Source of the DNA: Gallionellaceae bacterium
GTDB taxonomy: Bacteria; Pseudomonadota; Gammaproteobacteria; Burkholderiales; Gallionellaceae
Reading direction: 5' to 3'
NCBI GenBank assembly: GCA_031277195.1
Contig: JAITMU010000007.1
Coordinates: 1 to 7,220, forward strand
Length of the DNA stretch: 7,220 bases
The translations under genes and the position numbers were made by a program. How positions within the stretch are numbered: position 1 is the stretch's first letter; the number at the start of each line of letters is the position of its first letter. The notes below the pieces were generated by a model that saw only the letters and a program-made list of their open reading frames with translations, had not been told where the DNA came from and made no database searches. Shown one piece after another: positions 1 to 5,104 of the stretch.

Positions 1-447
1 CTTTCCTGCCGCGATCAAATCCGCGAACGCGCCCAGCGTGTCTTCCAGCGGCGTGTTGGCGTCGTCAACGTGCGCTTGATAGAGATCAATGCAATCGGTT
101 TGCAAACGGCGCAGGGAATCTTCGACCGCCTGCCGAATGTACGCAGGCGACAAGCCCTGCTTGCCCGCGCCCATCTCCATGCCGACTTTGGTGGCGATCA
201 CCACGCGGTCGCGCTTGCCGCTCGCGCGCAGCCATTTGCCAATGATGGTTTCCGATTCGCCGCCAGTGTGGCCGGGAATCCAGTTTGAATACATGTCGGC
301 GGTGTCGATGAAATTGAAACCGGCATCAAGCCAGGCATCGAGCAGGCGGAAAGACGTGGCTTCGTCCACCGTCCAGCCAAACACATTGCCGCCGAAACAG
401 AGTGGTGAAACGCGCAGGCCGGAACGGCCAAGCGGACGCAGTTGCAT
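1..447 (-). CDS. Aldo/keto reductase, N-terminal part (cut by left window edge)
   Basis: The first 149 residues of an NAD(P)H-dependent aldo/keto reductase are visible; the C-terminal half lies beyond the left edge. These soluble (alpha/beta)8-barrel enzymes reduce aldehydes and ketones to alcohols. The full catalytic tetrad can be read: D48 and Y53 in FIDTADMYS, K87 in VIATKVG, and H126 in DLYQAHVDD. The opening MQLRPLGRSGLRVSPLCFGG is typical of the YajO/Tas-like branch. The ATG at 447 is preceded by GAGGAG, a good ribosome-binding site. The gene follows the DUF4166 gene on the same strand after 85 bases. That gap holds a hairpin (502-528) and a 10-mer also found upstream of the four-gene unit. 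The family is certain; the substrate cannot be told from sequence. Confidence 0.93.
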   Translation of the reverse strand, partial: MQLRPLGRSGLRVSPLCFGGNVFGWTVDEATSFRLLDAWLDAGFNFIDTADMYSNWIPGHTGGESETIIGKWLRASGKRDRVVIATKVGMEMGAGKQGLSPAYIRQAVEDSLRRLQTDCIDLYQAHVDDANTPLEDTLGAFADLIAAGK

Positions 448-501
448 GGGAGTCTCCTCGGTTGAATCGTGGCGGACTGTAACACATGAATCCGGCAGAT
501 C

Positions 502-528
502 GCGGCTTGCCGTACTTGCGCAAGCCGC
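502..528 (-). terminator. Perfect 9-bp hairpin between the DUF4166 and aldo/keto reductase genes
   Basis: GCGGCTTGC (502-510) pairs perfectly with GCAAGCCGC (520-528) around a 9-base loop, starting 5 bases past the DUF4166 stop codon. No T-run follows on either strand, so it is at best a weak or Rho-assisted terminator. It could instead protect the mRNA 3' end or attenuate read-through into the aldo/keto reductase. Confidence 0.45.
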
Positions 529-532
529 AAAG

Positions 533-1105
533 CTAATTTGTTTGAAATTCGCCAGCGTAGCGGAACACCTGCCCGAAAAGCGGATGCGTGAGGCGGAAAT
601 CCATGGCGAAGCGATTGTTACTCAAGGCGTGTTCAATGATCGTAGTGTGGCCGAGCGCCAGCCATTCGGGAATCGGCAGCAGCCAGCATCCCAGCTTGAT
701 GACGAAGCGCACGCCCTGATAATGCAGGCGGCTTTCGCTATCCACATGCACGGCCATTTCCAGCCCCAGTGCCGGATTGACGAATTCGATGAATCGGTTG
801 CCGCCCGCGTGTATCCAGAGGCTGTTGAACGGGATGGTTTTGCCGTCGGGCCAGGTCATGGTTCTGTGCCAGCGTTGGCGCTCGCCTTCCATGTGTCTTT
901 CCACCACCGTGGTCACGTTCTTGCCGGAACGGTCGACCAGCGCACCGAAGCGGCGCAGCAGCATGAGCGCGGGTTGCATCCAGCGTGGATACTCGATGTC
1001 CATGTGGCCGGTTTCGATGCTGTTTGCATATTGGTAATGCGCTTGCAAGGCGGGCGGCAGTTTGTGCCAGTCGTCACCGAGTGCGCGCTGCATGAGATTT
1101 TGCAT
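533..1105 (-). CDS. DUF4166 domain-containing protein
   Basis: This 190-residue protein looks like one DUF4166 domain over its whole length. The family resemblance lies in the opening ALGDDWHKLPPALQAHY and the closing HPLFGQVFRYAGEF. The middle has the alternating hydrophobic pattern and conserved aromatics expected of a beta-rich domain (RWHRTMTWPDGK, SLWIHAGGNRFIEF). There is no signal peptide. One hydrophobic stretch (GVRFVIKLGCWLLPIPEWLAL) may contact the membrane. The molecular function of DUF4166 is not established; in other genomes I recall it beside or fused to SDR or saccharopine-dehydrogenase-like proteins. The start at 1105 has a strong AGGAGG site and lies 2 bases past the DUF2269 stop, so translation is probably coupled. 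It is the last gene of the four-gene unit. Confidence 0.85.
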   Translation of the reverse strand: MQNLMQRALGDDWHKLPPALQAHYQYANSIETGHMDIEYPRWMQPALMLLRRFGALVDRSGKNVTTVVERHMEGERQRWHRTMTWPDGKTIPFNSLWIHAGGNRFIEFVNPALGLEMAVHVDSESRLHYQGVRFVIKLGCWLLPIPEWLALGHTTIIEHALSNNRFAMDFRLTHPLFGQVFRYAGEFQTN

Positions 1106-1107
1106 GG

Positions 1108-1578
1108 TTAGCCTCCTGTGTATTTGAACGTCATCAGTGCCACTACCAGCACCATTGCGATAAACGCCGGCACGCCCAGCCAGAACCACAGCCGCGCCAT
1201 GCGCCAATAGCGATCCGGCAGAGGAATGTTGCGGTGCGCGGCATCGCTGGCAATGTTCTTCATGCGGATTTGCAGCCAGACCACTGGTAGCCAGCACATG
1301 CCTGCGAGCGCGTACAAGCCGAGGCTGGCTGCGATCCATGGTGTCGTCAGCGGCCAGCCTGCTAGTGTCGCCAGCCACACGCCGCTGATCGGTTGGAAGA
1401 TCACCGTTGGCGTAGTGAACAGCCAGTCGGCGAGAACGACGTGGCGGTTGGTGGCTGCGATGTGGGCGACGTTGCCGCTTCTGTCGGCCATCCATTTATA
1501 GAACGCACTACCCAAACCGGTGCCGAACAGAAGCACCATGCTGAGAAGATGCAGTGTTTTGAGTGTGAGGTAAGTCAT
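1108..1578 (-). CDS. DUF2269 family integral membrane protein
   Basis: A 156-residue inner-membrane protein with four predicted membrane segments at about residues 5-27, 47-69, 79-104 and 128-150. The start MTYLTLKTLHLLSMVLLFG, with its early histidine, and the later LADWLFTTPTVIFQPISG region are characteristic of DUF2269. The function is unknown; the layout resembles small cofactor-binding or redox-associated membrane proteins, but that is only an impression. Its ATG overlaps the stop of the SDR gene in an ATGA junction (1575-1578), and its TAA lies 2 bases before the DUF4166 start. This places it firmly in one operon with both. Confidence 0.85.
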   Translation of the reverse strand: MTYLTLKTLHLLSMVLLFGTGLGSAFYKWMADRSGNVAHIAATNRHVVLADWLFTTPTVIFQPISGVWLATLAGWPLTTPWIAASLGLYALAGMCWLPVVWLQIRMKNIASDAAHRNIPLPDRYWRMARLWFWLGVPAFIAMVLVVALMTFKYTGG

Positions 1579-2441
1579 GGTGTCTCTCTCGGGGTTGATG
1601 CGTCAGAAAAAAACAGGCGCGGCTCGAACGGATGGGGCGGGCGACCCAGAAAGCGCGTTAGCGCCTGTGCGTCTGTGTGAGAACCGGCGTTGAGCATTCG
1701 TAAGTTTTCCGGGGACAGCATAGGGCTGAAACGGCGTCCCAAGTACGCAAACGCCAGCGCCAGGTTGAGCGGAATCGGCAGCAGAAGCGCGCGCGGCAAG
1801 CCCTGCGCTTCTCGCATCCGTTGCAGCCATTCAGCGTAGGTGATGATTTCCGCGCCAGCGACATCCAGCGTTTGCGGACTCTCCGTCGTGGTCAGGCTGT
1901 GCAGTACGGCGGCGGTCAGATCGCTGATATGCAGCGGCTGCAAGCGTTGCTGTCCATCGCCGATAACGGGAATTAACGGTAGCTTGGCCAGACGCATGAA
2001 CAGCGCGGCGCTGGTTCCGCCCAAGCCGTAAATCAGCGAGGGGCGCAGCACAAACCAGTCCAGATCAAGCGTGCGCAAATGATCGTCCGCTGTGCGCTTG
2101 CTCAAGTGATAAGCAGAAAACGCAGTTTCATCCGCGCCCAGTGCGGAAATCTGCACCACTCGGCGCACGCCCGCGCGAACGCAGGCGTCGAACAGCGCGA
2201 TGGGCGCTTTCGTGTGCAAGGTGACAAAACGCTGCGTGCTTGTTTCGCCGATGATGCCGATACTGTTCACCACTGCATCAACGCCGTCCAGATGCGTCAG
2301 CCAGTCGGCGGGCGCGAGCATCCGGTTCACATCGACACCGTGACGGCGAGAAACGAGCCGGACTTGATGCCCCGCGCGGACAAGCGCTGCTGCGATATTG
2401 CGCCCGATAAAGCCGCTTGCGCCGGTGAGCAGGATGTTCAT
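1575..2441 (-). CDS. NAD(P)-binding SDR / NAD-dependent epimerase-like oxidoreductase
   Basis: A 288-residue protein of the extended/atypical short-chain dehydrogenase group. The N-terminal Rossmann nucleotide-binding motif is TGASGFIG (T6-G13). A typical catalytic triad is present: S99 in VVQISALGA, Y111 and K115 in YHLSK. RPSLIYGLGG (about 133-142) and the PLHISDLTAAVL region (about 169-180) are typical of the NDUFA9/YbjT-like branch that binds NAD(P)H. The substrate is unknown. A hydrophobic C-terminal stretch (ALLLPIPLNLALAFAYLG) may lie on the membrane. The ATG at 2441 was chosen because it opens the Rossmann fold, has an AAGGGG site just upstream, and forms an ATGA overlap with the preceding gene. 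Longer in-frame extension runs into the regulator gene and is not credible. Confidence 0.9.
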   Translation of the reverse strand: MNILLTGASGFIGRNIAAALVRAGHQVRLVSRRHGVDVNRMLAPADWLTHLDGVDAVVNSIGIIGETSTQRFVTLHTKAPIALFDACVRAGVRRVVQISALGADETAFSAYHLSKRTADDHLRTLDLDWFVLRPSLIYGLGGTSAALFMRLAKLPLIPVIGDGQQRLQPLHISDLTAAVLHSLTTTESPQTLDVAGAEIITYAEWLQRMREAQGLPRALLLPIPLNLALAFAYLGRRFSPMLSPENLRMLNAGSHTDAQALTRFLGRPPHPFEPRLFFSDASTPRETP

Positions 2442-2773
2442 GACCCCTTCCGTTCCGGCGTCGCCACGAAGCCGCCCATGCGCTTGCCGATTATCCGCAA
2501 GCCAAGTAGCAATCCGCCCAGTGCGGCGATGACCGCCAGGCGTATGTCGCTGAAGGGCGTGGCGAAGGAGGCAAACGCGCTGACAACGAGCACAAACAGC
2601 AAAGGCGTGATGGTCAGCATTACCCGTGTGTAGGCCAACCAGAACGCGGCGGCTTGTTCGTTGGGACAGGTCAGGCGCAACATGTTGACGAGCGGACTGG
2701 ACAGCGCAGCCAGCACAGCGAGGCTCAAGACGATACTGATGGTGAGTTCGGCGAGCAGCAGATAAGCATTCAT
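2438..2773 (-). CDS. Small integral membrane protein, unrecognised family
   Basis: I do not recognise this 111-residue protein. It has three hydrophobic segments (about residues 4-32, 46-70 and 76-97), a basic patch after the last one (GLRIIGKRMGG) and a short charged tail ending ATPERKGS, so it should sit in the inner membrane. The ATG at 2773 has a clear AAGGAG site 7 bases upstream. Its TGA overlaps the SDR start (ATGA, 2438-2441). It is the first gene of the four-gene unit, directly downstream of the likely promoter/operator region and the AraC-type regulator. It may be a membrane partner of the SDR protein; that is inference from position only. Confidence 0.8.
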   Translation of the reverse strand: MNAYLLLAELTISIVLSLAVLAALSSPLVNMLRLTCPNEQAAAFWLAYTRVMLTITPLLFVLVVSAFASFATPFSDIRLAVIAALGGLLLGLRIIGKRMGGFVATPERKGS

Positions 2774-2836
2774 GGCAGGACTCCTTGCGGTGATTGGGAG
2801 TCTTCAGTATGGCGATGAGCGACGGGTAAAACTTCC

Positions 2837-2871
2837 GGTTTGATCGAAGCGGAGCGGGTTTATGGTTCGGA
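2837..2871 (-). promoter_or_regulatory. Possible AraC-type direct-repeat operator upstream of the four-gene unit
   Basis: The 120-base gap between the regulator stop (2894) and the start of the four-gene unit (2773) holds GGTTT at 2837 and again at 2857, exactly 20 bases apart, each followed by a C/G-rich GCGGA- or TCGGA-type end. Direct half-sites about two helical turns apart are typical of AraC-family operators. A weak -10-like CATACT on the minus strand lies nearer the gene. The match is short, so this is a candidate only. Confidence 0.3.
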
Positions 2872-2893
2872 AAGATGAATCCGGAATAAAAAA

Positions 2894-3907
2894 TTACGCT
2901 TTCTCGTGCAGCCGTCGATATTGCCCTGGTGTCATGCCTTCGATTTCGCGGAAGGCTTCGTAAAAATTCGATTGTGCAGTGAAGCCCACGCTTAAACCCA
3001 CCGACAGTACGGATGCGCTGGGTTCGTTGCAAAGCATGGTTTTGGCGGCGTCGATGCGGTGTTCGCGCAGGTAGCGGGAAAAGCCTTTTCCCAAGCGACT
3101 GTTGATGAGTTCTGACAACTGATGTGTGCTTAACGTGAGATGTTCAGCGAGTTTGGCGAGATTCAAATCGGGGTCGGAAAAAATCCGCTCATCCTTCATC
3201 AAAGCGTCCAGTTGCACCAGCGCTGCGTTGCAATCAACATTGGACAGCGTTGAATTGGCATAGACCGCGCGCGCCGTTTCGCTGACTTCGGTGGAGAGTT
3301 GGGGGCGTCGGTTGAGCGTGGTTTGCACCAGCAGGAAAGCGAGGCCGATGGAAATTGAGTACAGGGTGAAAAACAATTTTCCGGGCAAAACCGCCTGAAT
3401 CAATCCGAGAATGGATACGCCGATGGCGATGGTGAATACAACGCTCAACCAGATCATTTCCAGTCTGAAATTGGCGCGCTCTCTGCGTAGCGCATAGAGA
3501 CTGCGCGCCAACCAAAGCAGATAGCCTGCCCCGACGACGAAGGCCAGAGGCAACGCAACGGATGCTGGTAGCGCGGGCGCGATGATGACGGGCAGGATGT
3601 GTGCGATTTGTGCGGGGCGGAACGCTGAGTGAACTTGCGGGCGCAGCAGCGGCTCGCTGTAGAGAAAAAACGCAGGCGCGACAGCAAACAGCAACGTGCG
3701 ATAAACAGGTGACTCAATCCACGGCCAGTCGAGGTCAAGCCAGGCAAAGTGGGCAAGCTGCAAACCGGCCAACGCCAGCAACAACACAAGCCCCATGATT
3801 CTTGATGTGGCCTGTCCTTCGTAATGCACGGCGCGAAAATGCGTCAGTGCGAGCGACAAGGCGCTGAATAAGGAAAAACCGATAAGCATCAAAGCGAGCG
3901 AAATCAT
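2894..3907 (-). CDS. Membrane-anchored AraC-family transcriptional regulator
   Basis: A 337-residue two-part protein. Residues 1-200 are very hydrophobic, with about seven predicted membrane segments (near 1-22, 36-57, 68-84, 99-117, 118-137, 151-171, 177-197). After a linker, residues 234-335 form an AraC/XylS DNA-binding domain with two helix-turn-helix units: AKLAEHLTLSTHQLSELINS (251-270) and the family signature GFTAQSNFYEAFREIEGMTP (318-337 region). It probably senses a signal in or near the membrane and controls adjacent genes; the signal is unknown. The start at 3907 keeps the first membrane segment whole, but has only a weak GGGA site. The nearest downstream genes on the same strand are the four-gene unit, its likely target. 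No terminator separates them, so read-through is possible. Confidence 0.9.
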   Translation of the reverse strand: MISLALMLIGFSLFSALSLALTHFRAVHYEGQATSRIMGLVLLLALAGLQLAHFAWLDLDWPWIESPVYRTLLFAVAPAFFLYSEPLLRPQVHSAFRPAQIAHILPVIIAPALPASVALPLAFVVGAGYLLWLARSLYALRRERANFRLEMIWLSVVFTIAIGVSILGLIQAVLPGKLFFTLYSISIGLAFLLVQTTLNRRPQLSTEVSETARAVYANSTLSNVDCNAALVQLDALMKDERIFSDPDLNLAKLAEHLTLSTHQLSELINSRLGKGFSRYLREHRIDAAKTMLCNEPSASVLSVGLSVGFTAQSNFYEAFREIEGMTPGQYRRLHEKA

Positions 3908-3916
3908 GTTCCCGTA

Positions 3917-3922
3917 ATCATA
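3917..3922 (-). promoter_or_regulatory. Candidate -10 box for the AraC-type regulator gene
   Basis: On the minus strand the hexamer is TATGAT, one change from TATAAT. It lies only 9 bases from the ATG at 3907, so a transcript from it would have almost no leader. The matching -35 position falls at the edge of the terminator T-run (about 3941-3946) and scores poorly. Low confidence. Confidence 0.3.
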
Positions 3923-3944
3923 CTCGCAGATGAATTGCGGTTAG

Positions 3945-3976
3945 AAAAAAAGACCCGGATGCGTTTCCCGGGTCTT
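3945..3976 (-). terminator. Intrinsic terminator of the YegP-like gene
   Basis: On the minus strand AAGACCCGG pairs perfectly with CCGGGTCTT (9 bp, 3950-3958 with 3968-3976), followed by a run of T residues (3945-3951). This is a textbook Rho-independent terminator for transcription leaving the gene at 4028-4369. It also insulates the regulator gene downstream. Confidence 0.92.
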
Positions 3977-4001
3977 GAATTGTGGGGGAGCTGATCCCGC
4001 C

Positions 4002-4020
4002 CCTGCGAGTGCCACGCAGG
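4002..4020 (-). other. Small 3'-UTR hairpin after the YegP-like gene
   Basis: CCTGCG (4002-4007) and CGCAGG (4015-4020) pair around a 7-base loop, between the stop codon and the main terminator. With no T-run it is not a terminator itself and may simply protect the message end. Confidence 0.4.
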
Positions 4021-4027
4021 CTTTATC

Positions 4028-4369
4028 TCAGAGTGCGATGGTGTTGTCCTCTACCGTCGGCGTTTGGCCGTTGTTCTTGACCGATGCAATGCCGTTGTCC
4101 CGCGAGGCTTCCGAGGAATACATCTGGCTGGTGCCGATGACCTGATGATTTTCCGCTTTCAGGTTGAAGTAGGGGCTGCCGTCTTTGGCGACGTTTCTCT
4201 CGTATTTCTCGTCCTGAGGACTGTTGGCCTGAACCGAGAGTATCCCGTTCTCAGCCGATGCCTTGGTGGTGTACATGGCGCTGGTGAGGATGACCTCGCC
4301 GTTACCCGCTTTCAACACAAAATAAAACTGCGAATCGTTGCTGCTGTTCAGTACGAATTTTCCAGACAT
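4028..4369 (-). CDS. YegP/UPF0339 (DUF1508) family protein, two tandem repeats
   Basis: A 113-residue soluble protein made of two copies of the roughly 50-residue DUF1508 unit. Repeat one contains FYFVLKAGNGEVILTSAMY, then ASAENGILSVQANS. Repeat two contains YFNLKAENHQVIGTSQMY, then ASRDNGIASVKNN. This matches the family pattern of a strand pair, a serine/tyrosine turn and an NGIxSV helix, and E. coli YegP has the same two-repeat layout and similar length. The biochemical role is not established. The ATG at 4369 has a strong GGGAGG site. The gene stands alone between the ssrA terminator upstream and its own terminator downstream, so it is probably monocistronic. The family call is firm; the function is unknown. 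Confidence 0.93.
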   Translation of the reverse strand: MSGKFVLNSSNDSQFYFVLKAGNGEVILTSAMYTTKASAENGILSVQANSPQDEKYERNVAKDGSPYFNLKAENHQVIGTSQMYSSEASRDNGIASVKNNGQTPTVEDNTIAL

Positions 4370-4404
4370 GACAGTTTCCTCCCGCTTTTCGGTTGACTTA
4401 ATGT

Positions 4405-4421
4405 AAGCCTGTTAAAGGCTT
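4405..4421 (-). other. Hairpin in the leader of the YegP-like gene
   Basis: AAGCCT (4405-4410) pairs with AGGCTT (4416-4421) around five bases. If transcription starts from the -10-like TAATAT (4426-4431), the hairpin would lie at the 5' end of the mRNA, where such stems can slow decay. The promoter assignment is weak. Confidence 0.3.
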
Positions 4422-4425
4422 TGTG

Positions 4426-4431
4426 ATATTA
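4426..4431 (-). promoter_or_regulatory. Candidate -10 box for the YegP-like gene
   Basis: TAATAT on the minus strand, about 57 bases upstream of the ATG at 4369 and downstream of the ssrA terminator. The -35 position 17 bases further up reads CTGCAA, only a partial match to TTGACA, so this is tentative. Confidence 0.35.
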
Positions 4432-4480
4432 AGCTATTTTGTTCTGGATTGCAGCTTGCTTGTGACGAGCGGCTGGCAAG

Positions 4481-4508
4481 AAAAAAGCCCGGAGGAAATC
4501 TCCGGGCT
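4481..4508 (-). terminator. Intrinsic terminator of ssrA
   Basis: On the minus strand AGCCCGGAG pairs perfectly with CTCCGGGCT (9 bp, 4486-4494 with 4500-4508) around a 5-base loop, followed by T residues (4481-4485). It lies 5 bases beyond the mature tmRNA 3' end, so exonucleases would have only a short tail to trim. Confidence 0.95.
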
Positions 4509-4513
4509 GGTGA

Positions 4514-4878
4514 TGGTGGAGGCGGGGGGAATTGAACCCCCGTCCGCGAGTCCTCTACAGGCAGTTCTACATACTTAGTCAGGCTGTTTGATTTAATCCG
4601 GCAGACGCCAACCGACGGGCTGCTGACAGACGATCCACCTTGGATTTAATGCCGCGCAAAGTGGCCCTGCGCGACACGATTCCGTGTAGTGACCTCACTC
4701 ATCTCCACCTTGCGGTTTCGAGCTCCACTACGGACAGCGGAGTGTGAGGGCAGGCCTTAAGCGGCCAGTGCGTAAGTTTCGTCGTTTGCGACTATTGGTT
4801 TCCAGCTTTTAACGAGGTGGCGGGTCCTCGGTATGCCCTGCGTTGCTTTGCAACCCACGTCGAAGCCAGGTCGCCCCC
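4514..4878 (-). ncRNA. ssrA: tmRNA (transfer-messenger RNA)
   Basis: A complete one-piece tmRNA of about 365 bases. With SmpB it rescues ribosomes stalled on broken mRNAs and adds a degradation tag. The 5' end GGGGGCGACCTGGCTTCGACG and the 3' end CGCCTCC plus ACCA form a 7-bp acceptor stem with one G-U pair. The CCA is encoded, and the T-arm GGGGGTTCAATTCCCCC is intact. The internal reading frame encodes ANDETYALAA followed by TAA (4757-4789), preceded by the usual AATAGTC before the resume GCA codon. The mature 5' end at 4878 is set by the acceptor stem. A -10 box about 21 bases upstream implies a short leader removed by RNase P. It is transcribed divergently from olsB. Confidence 0.97.
4757..4789 (-). 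other. tmRNA proteolysis-tag reading frame (ANDETYALAA)
   Basis: Read on the minus strand from the resume codon GCA at 4789, the codons give A-N-D-E-T-Y-A-L-A-A and then TAA. The ALAA end is the signal recognised by ClpXP/ClpAP-type proteases. The ANDE-Y-ALAA form is common in Beta- and Gammaproteobacteria. Confidence 0.95.
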
Positions 4879-4898
4879 GGTTCGTTGCAGTACGGTGA

Positions 4899-4904
4899 AT
4901 TGTA
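4899..4904 (-). promoter_or_regulatory. -10 box of the ssrA promoter
   Basis: TACAAT on the minus strand, one change from the sigma-70 consensus, 20 bases before the mature tmRNA 5' end. The predicted start near 4892 leaves a leader of roughly 13 bases. I see no good -35 hexamer at 17 bases. Confidence 0.6.
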
Positions 4905-4950
4905 GCAGGTTGAGATGGGTGAGGGCGGGGAAAGTTCCGGTGTTTTCCTT

Positions 4951-4978
4951 CGTCATTCCCGCTTGCGCTGGAATAACG
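4951..4978. repeat. Imperfect palindrome related to the GTCATTCCCGC repeat family
   Basis: CGTCATTCC at 4951-4959 and GGAATAACG at 4970-4978 form a 9-bp stem with one mismatch around CGCTTGCGCT. The GTCATTCCCGC...GGAAT pattern resembles short interspersed hairpins common in proteobacterial intergenic DNA. A related copy lies at 6692-6719. It sits between the divergent ssrA and olsB promoters. Confidence 0.5.
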
Positions 4979-5020
4979 GCAGGGGCGGGATGGCGTGTTA
5001 CAAAAGCCGCAAGATTAAAT

Positions 5021-5049
5021 CTGTCACATAACTTTCAAACAAATTTCAT
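5021..5049 (+). promoter_or_regulatory. Probable Pho box (PhoB binding site) upstream of olsB
   Basis: Three 7-base direct repeats begin exactly 11 bases apart: CTGTCAC (5021-5027), CTTTCAA (5032-5038) and ATTTCAT (5043-5049). They match the PhoB half-site CTGTCAT at 6, 5 and 5 positions, and the A/T-rich spacers (ATAA, ACAA) are as expected. PhoB boxes consist of such half-sites at 11-base pitch. The site ends 55 bases before the olsB ATG, leaving room for a -10 element that I cannot place with confidence. It predicts induction of olsB-olsA under phosphate starvation. Confidence 0.75.
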
Positions 5050-5104
5050 CCGGCAGAAATACGACGCAGTTAGTGTTCGACCACTTAACCAACGGAGACG
5101 ACAC

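Noticed and set aside
89..1111. Long plus-strand open frame (340 codons)
   Set aside because: It runs antisense through the aldo/keto reductase and DUF4166 genes, has no family features and no ribosome-binding site. It is a GC-driven shadow of real minus-strand genes.
2442..3032. N-terminal extension of the SDR protein
   Set aside because: The frame stays open upstream of 2441 but would overlap the small membrane protein and the end of the regulator. The Rossmann motif begins right after the ATG at 2441, which has its own ribosome-binding site.
4064..4396. Plus-strand open frame over the YegP-like gene
   Set aside because: It is fully antisense to a convincing two-repeat DUF1508 gene and shows no recognisable domain.
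4514..4560. A separate tRNA gene suggested by the T-arm and CCA end
   Set aside because: The T-arm and CCA belong to the tRNA-like domain of tmRNA. There is no anticodon arm, and the matching acceptor strand lies about 350 bases away at 4872-4878.
4817..5104. 96-residue N-terminal extension of OlsB
   Set aside because: It would lie over the 5' end of ssrA on the opposite strand and over the Pho-box-like repeats. The known OlsB family starts near the ATG at 5105.
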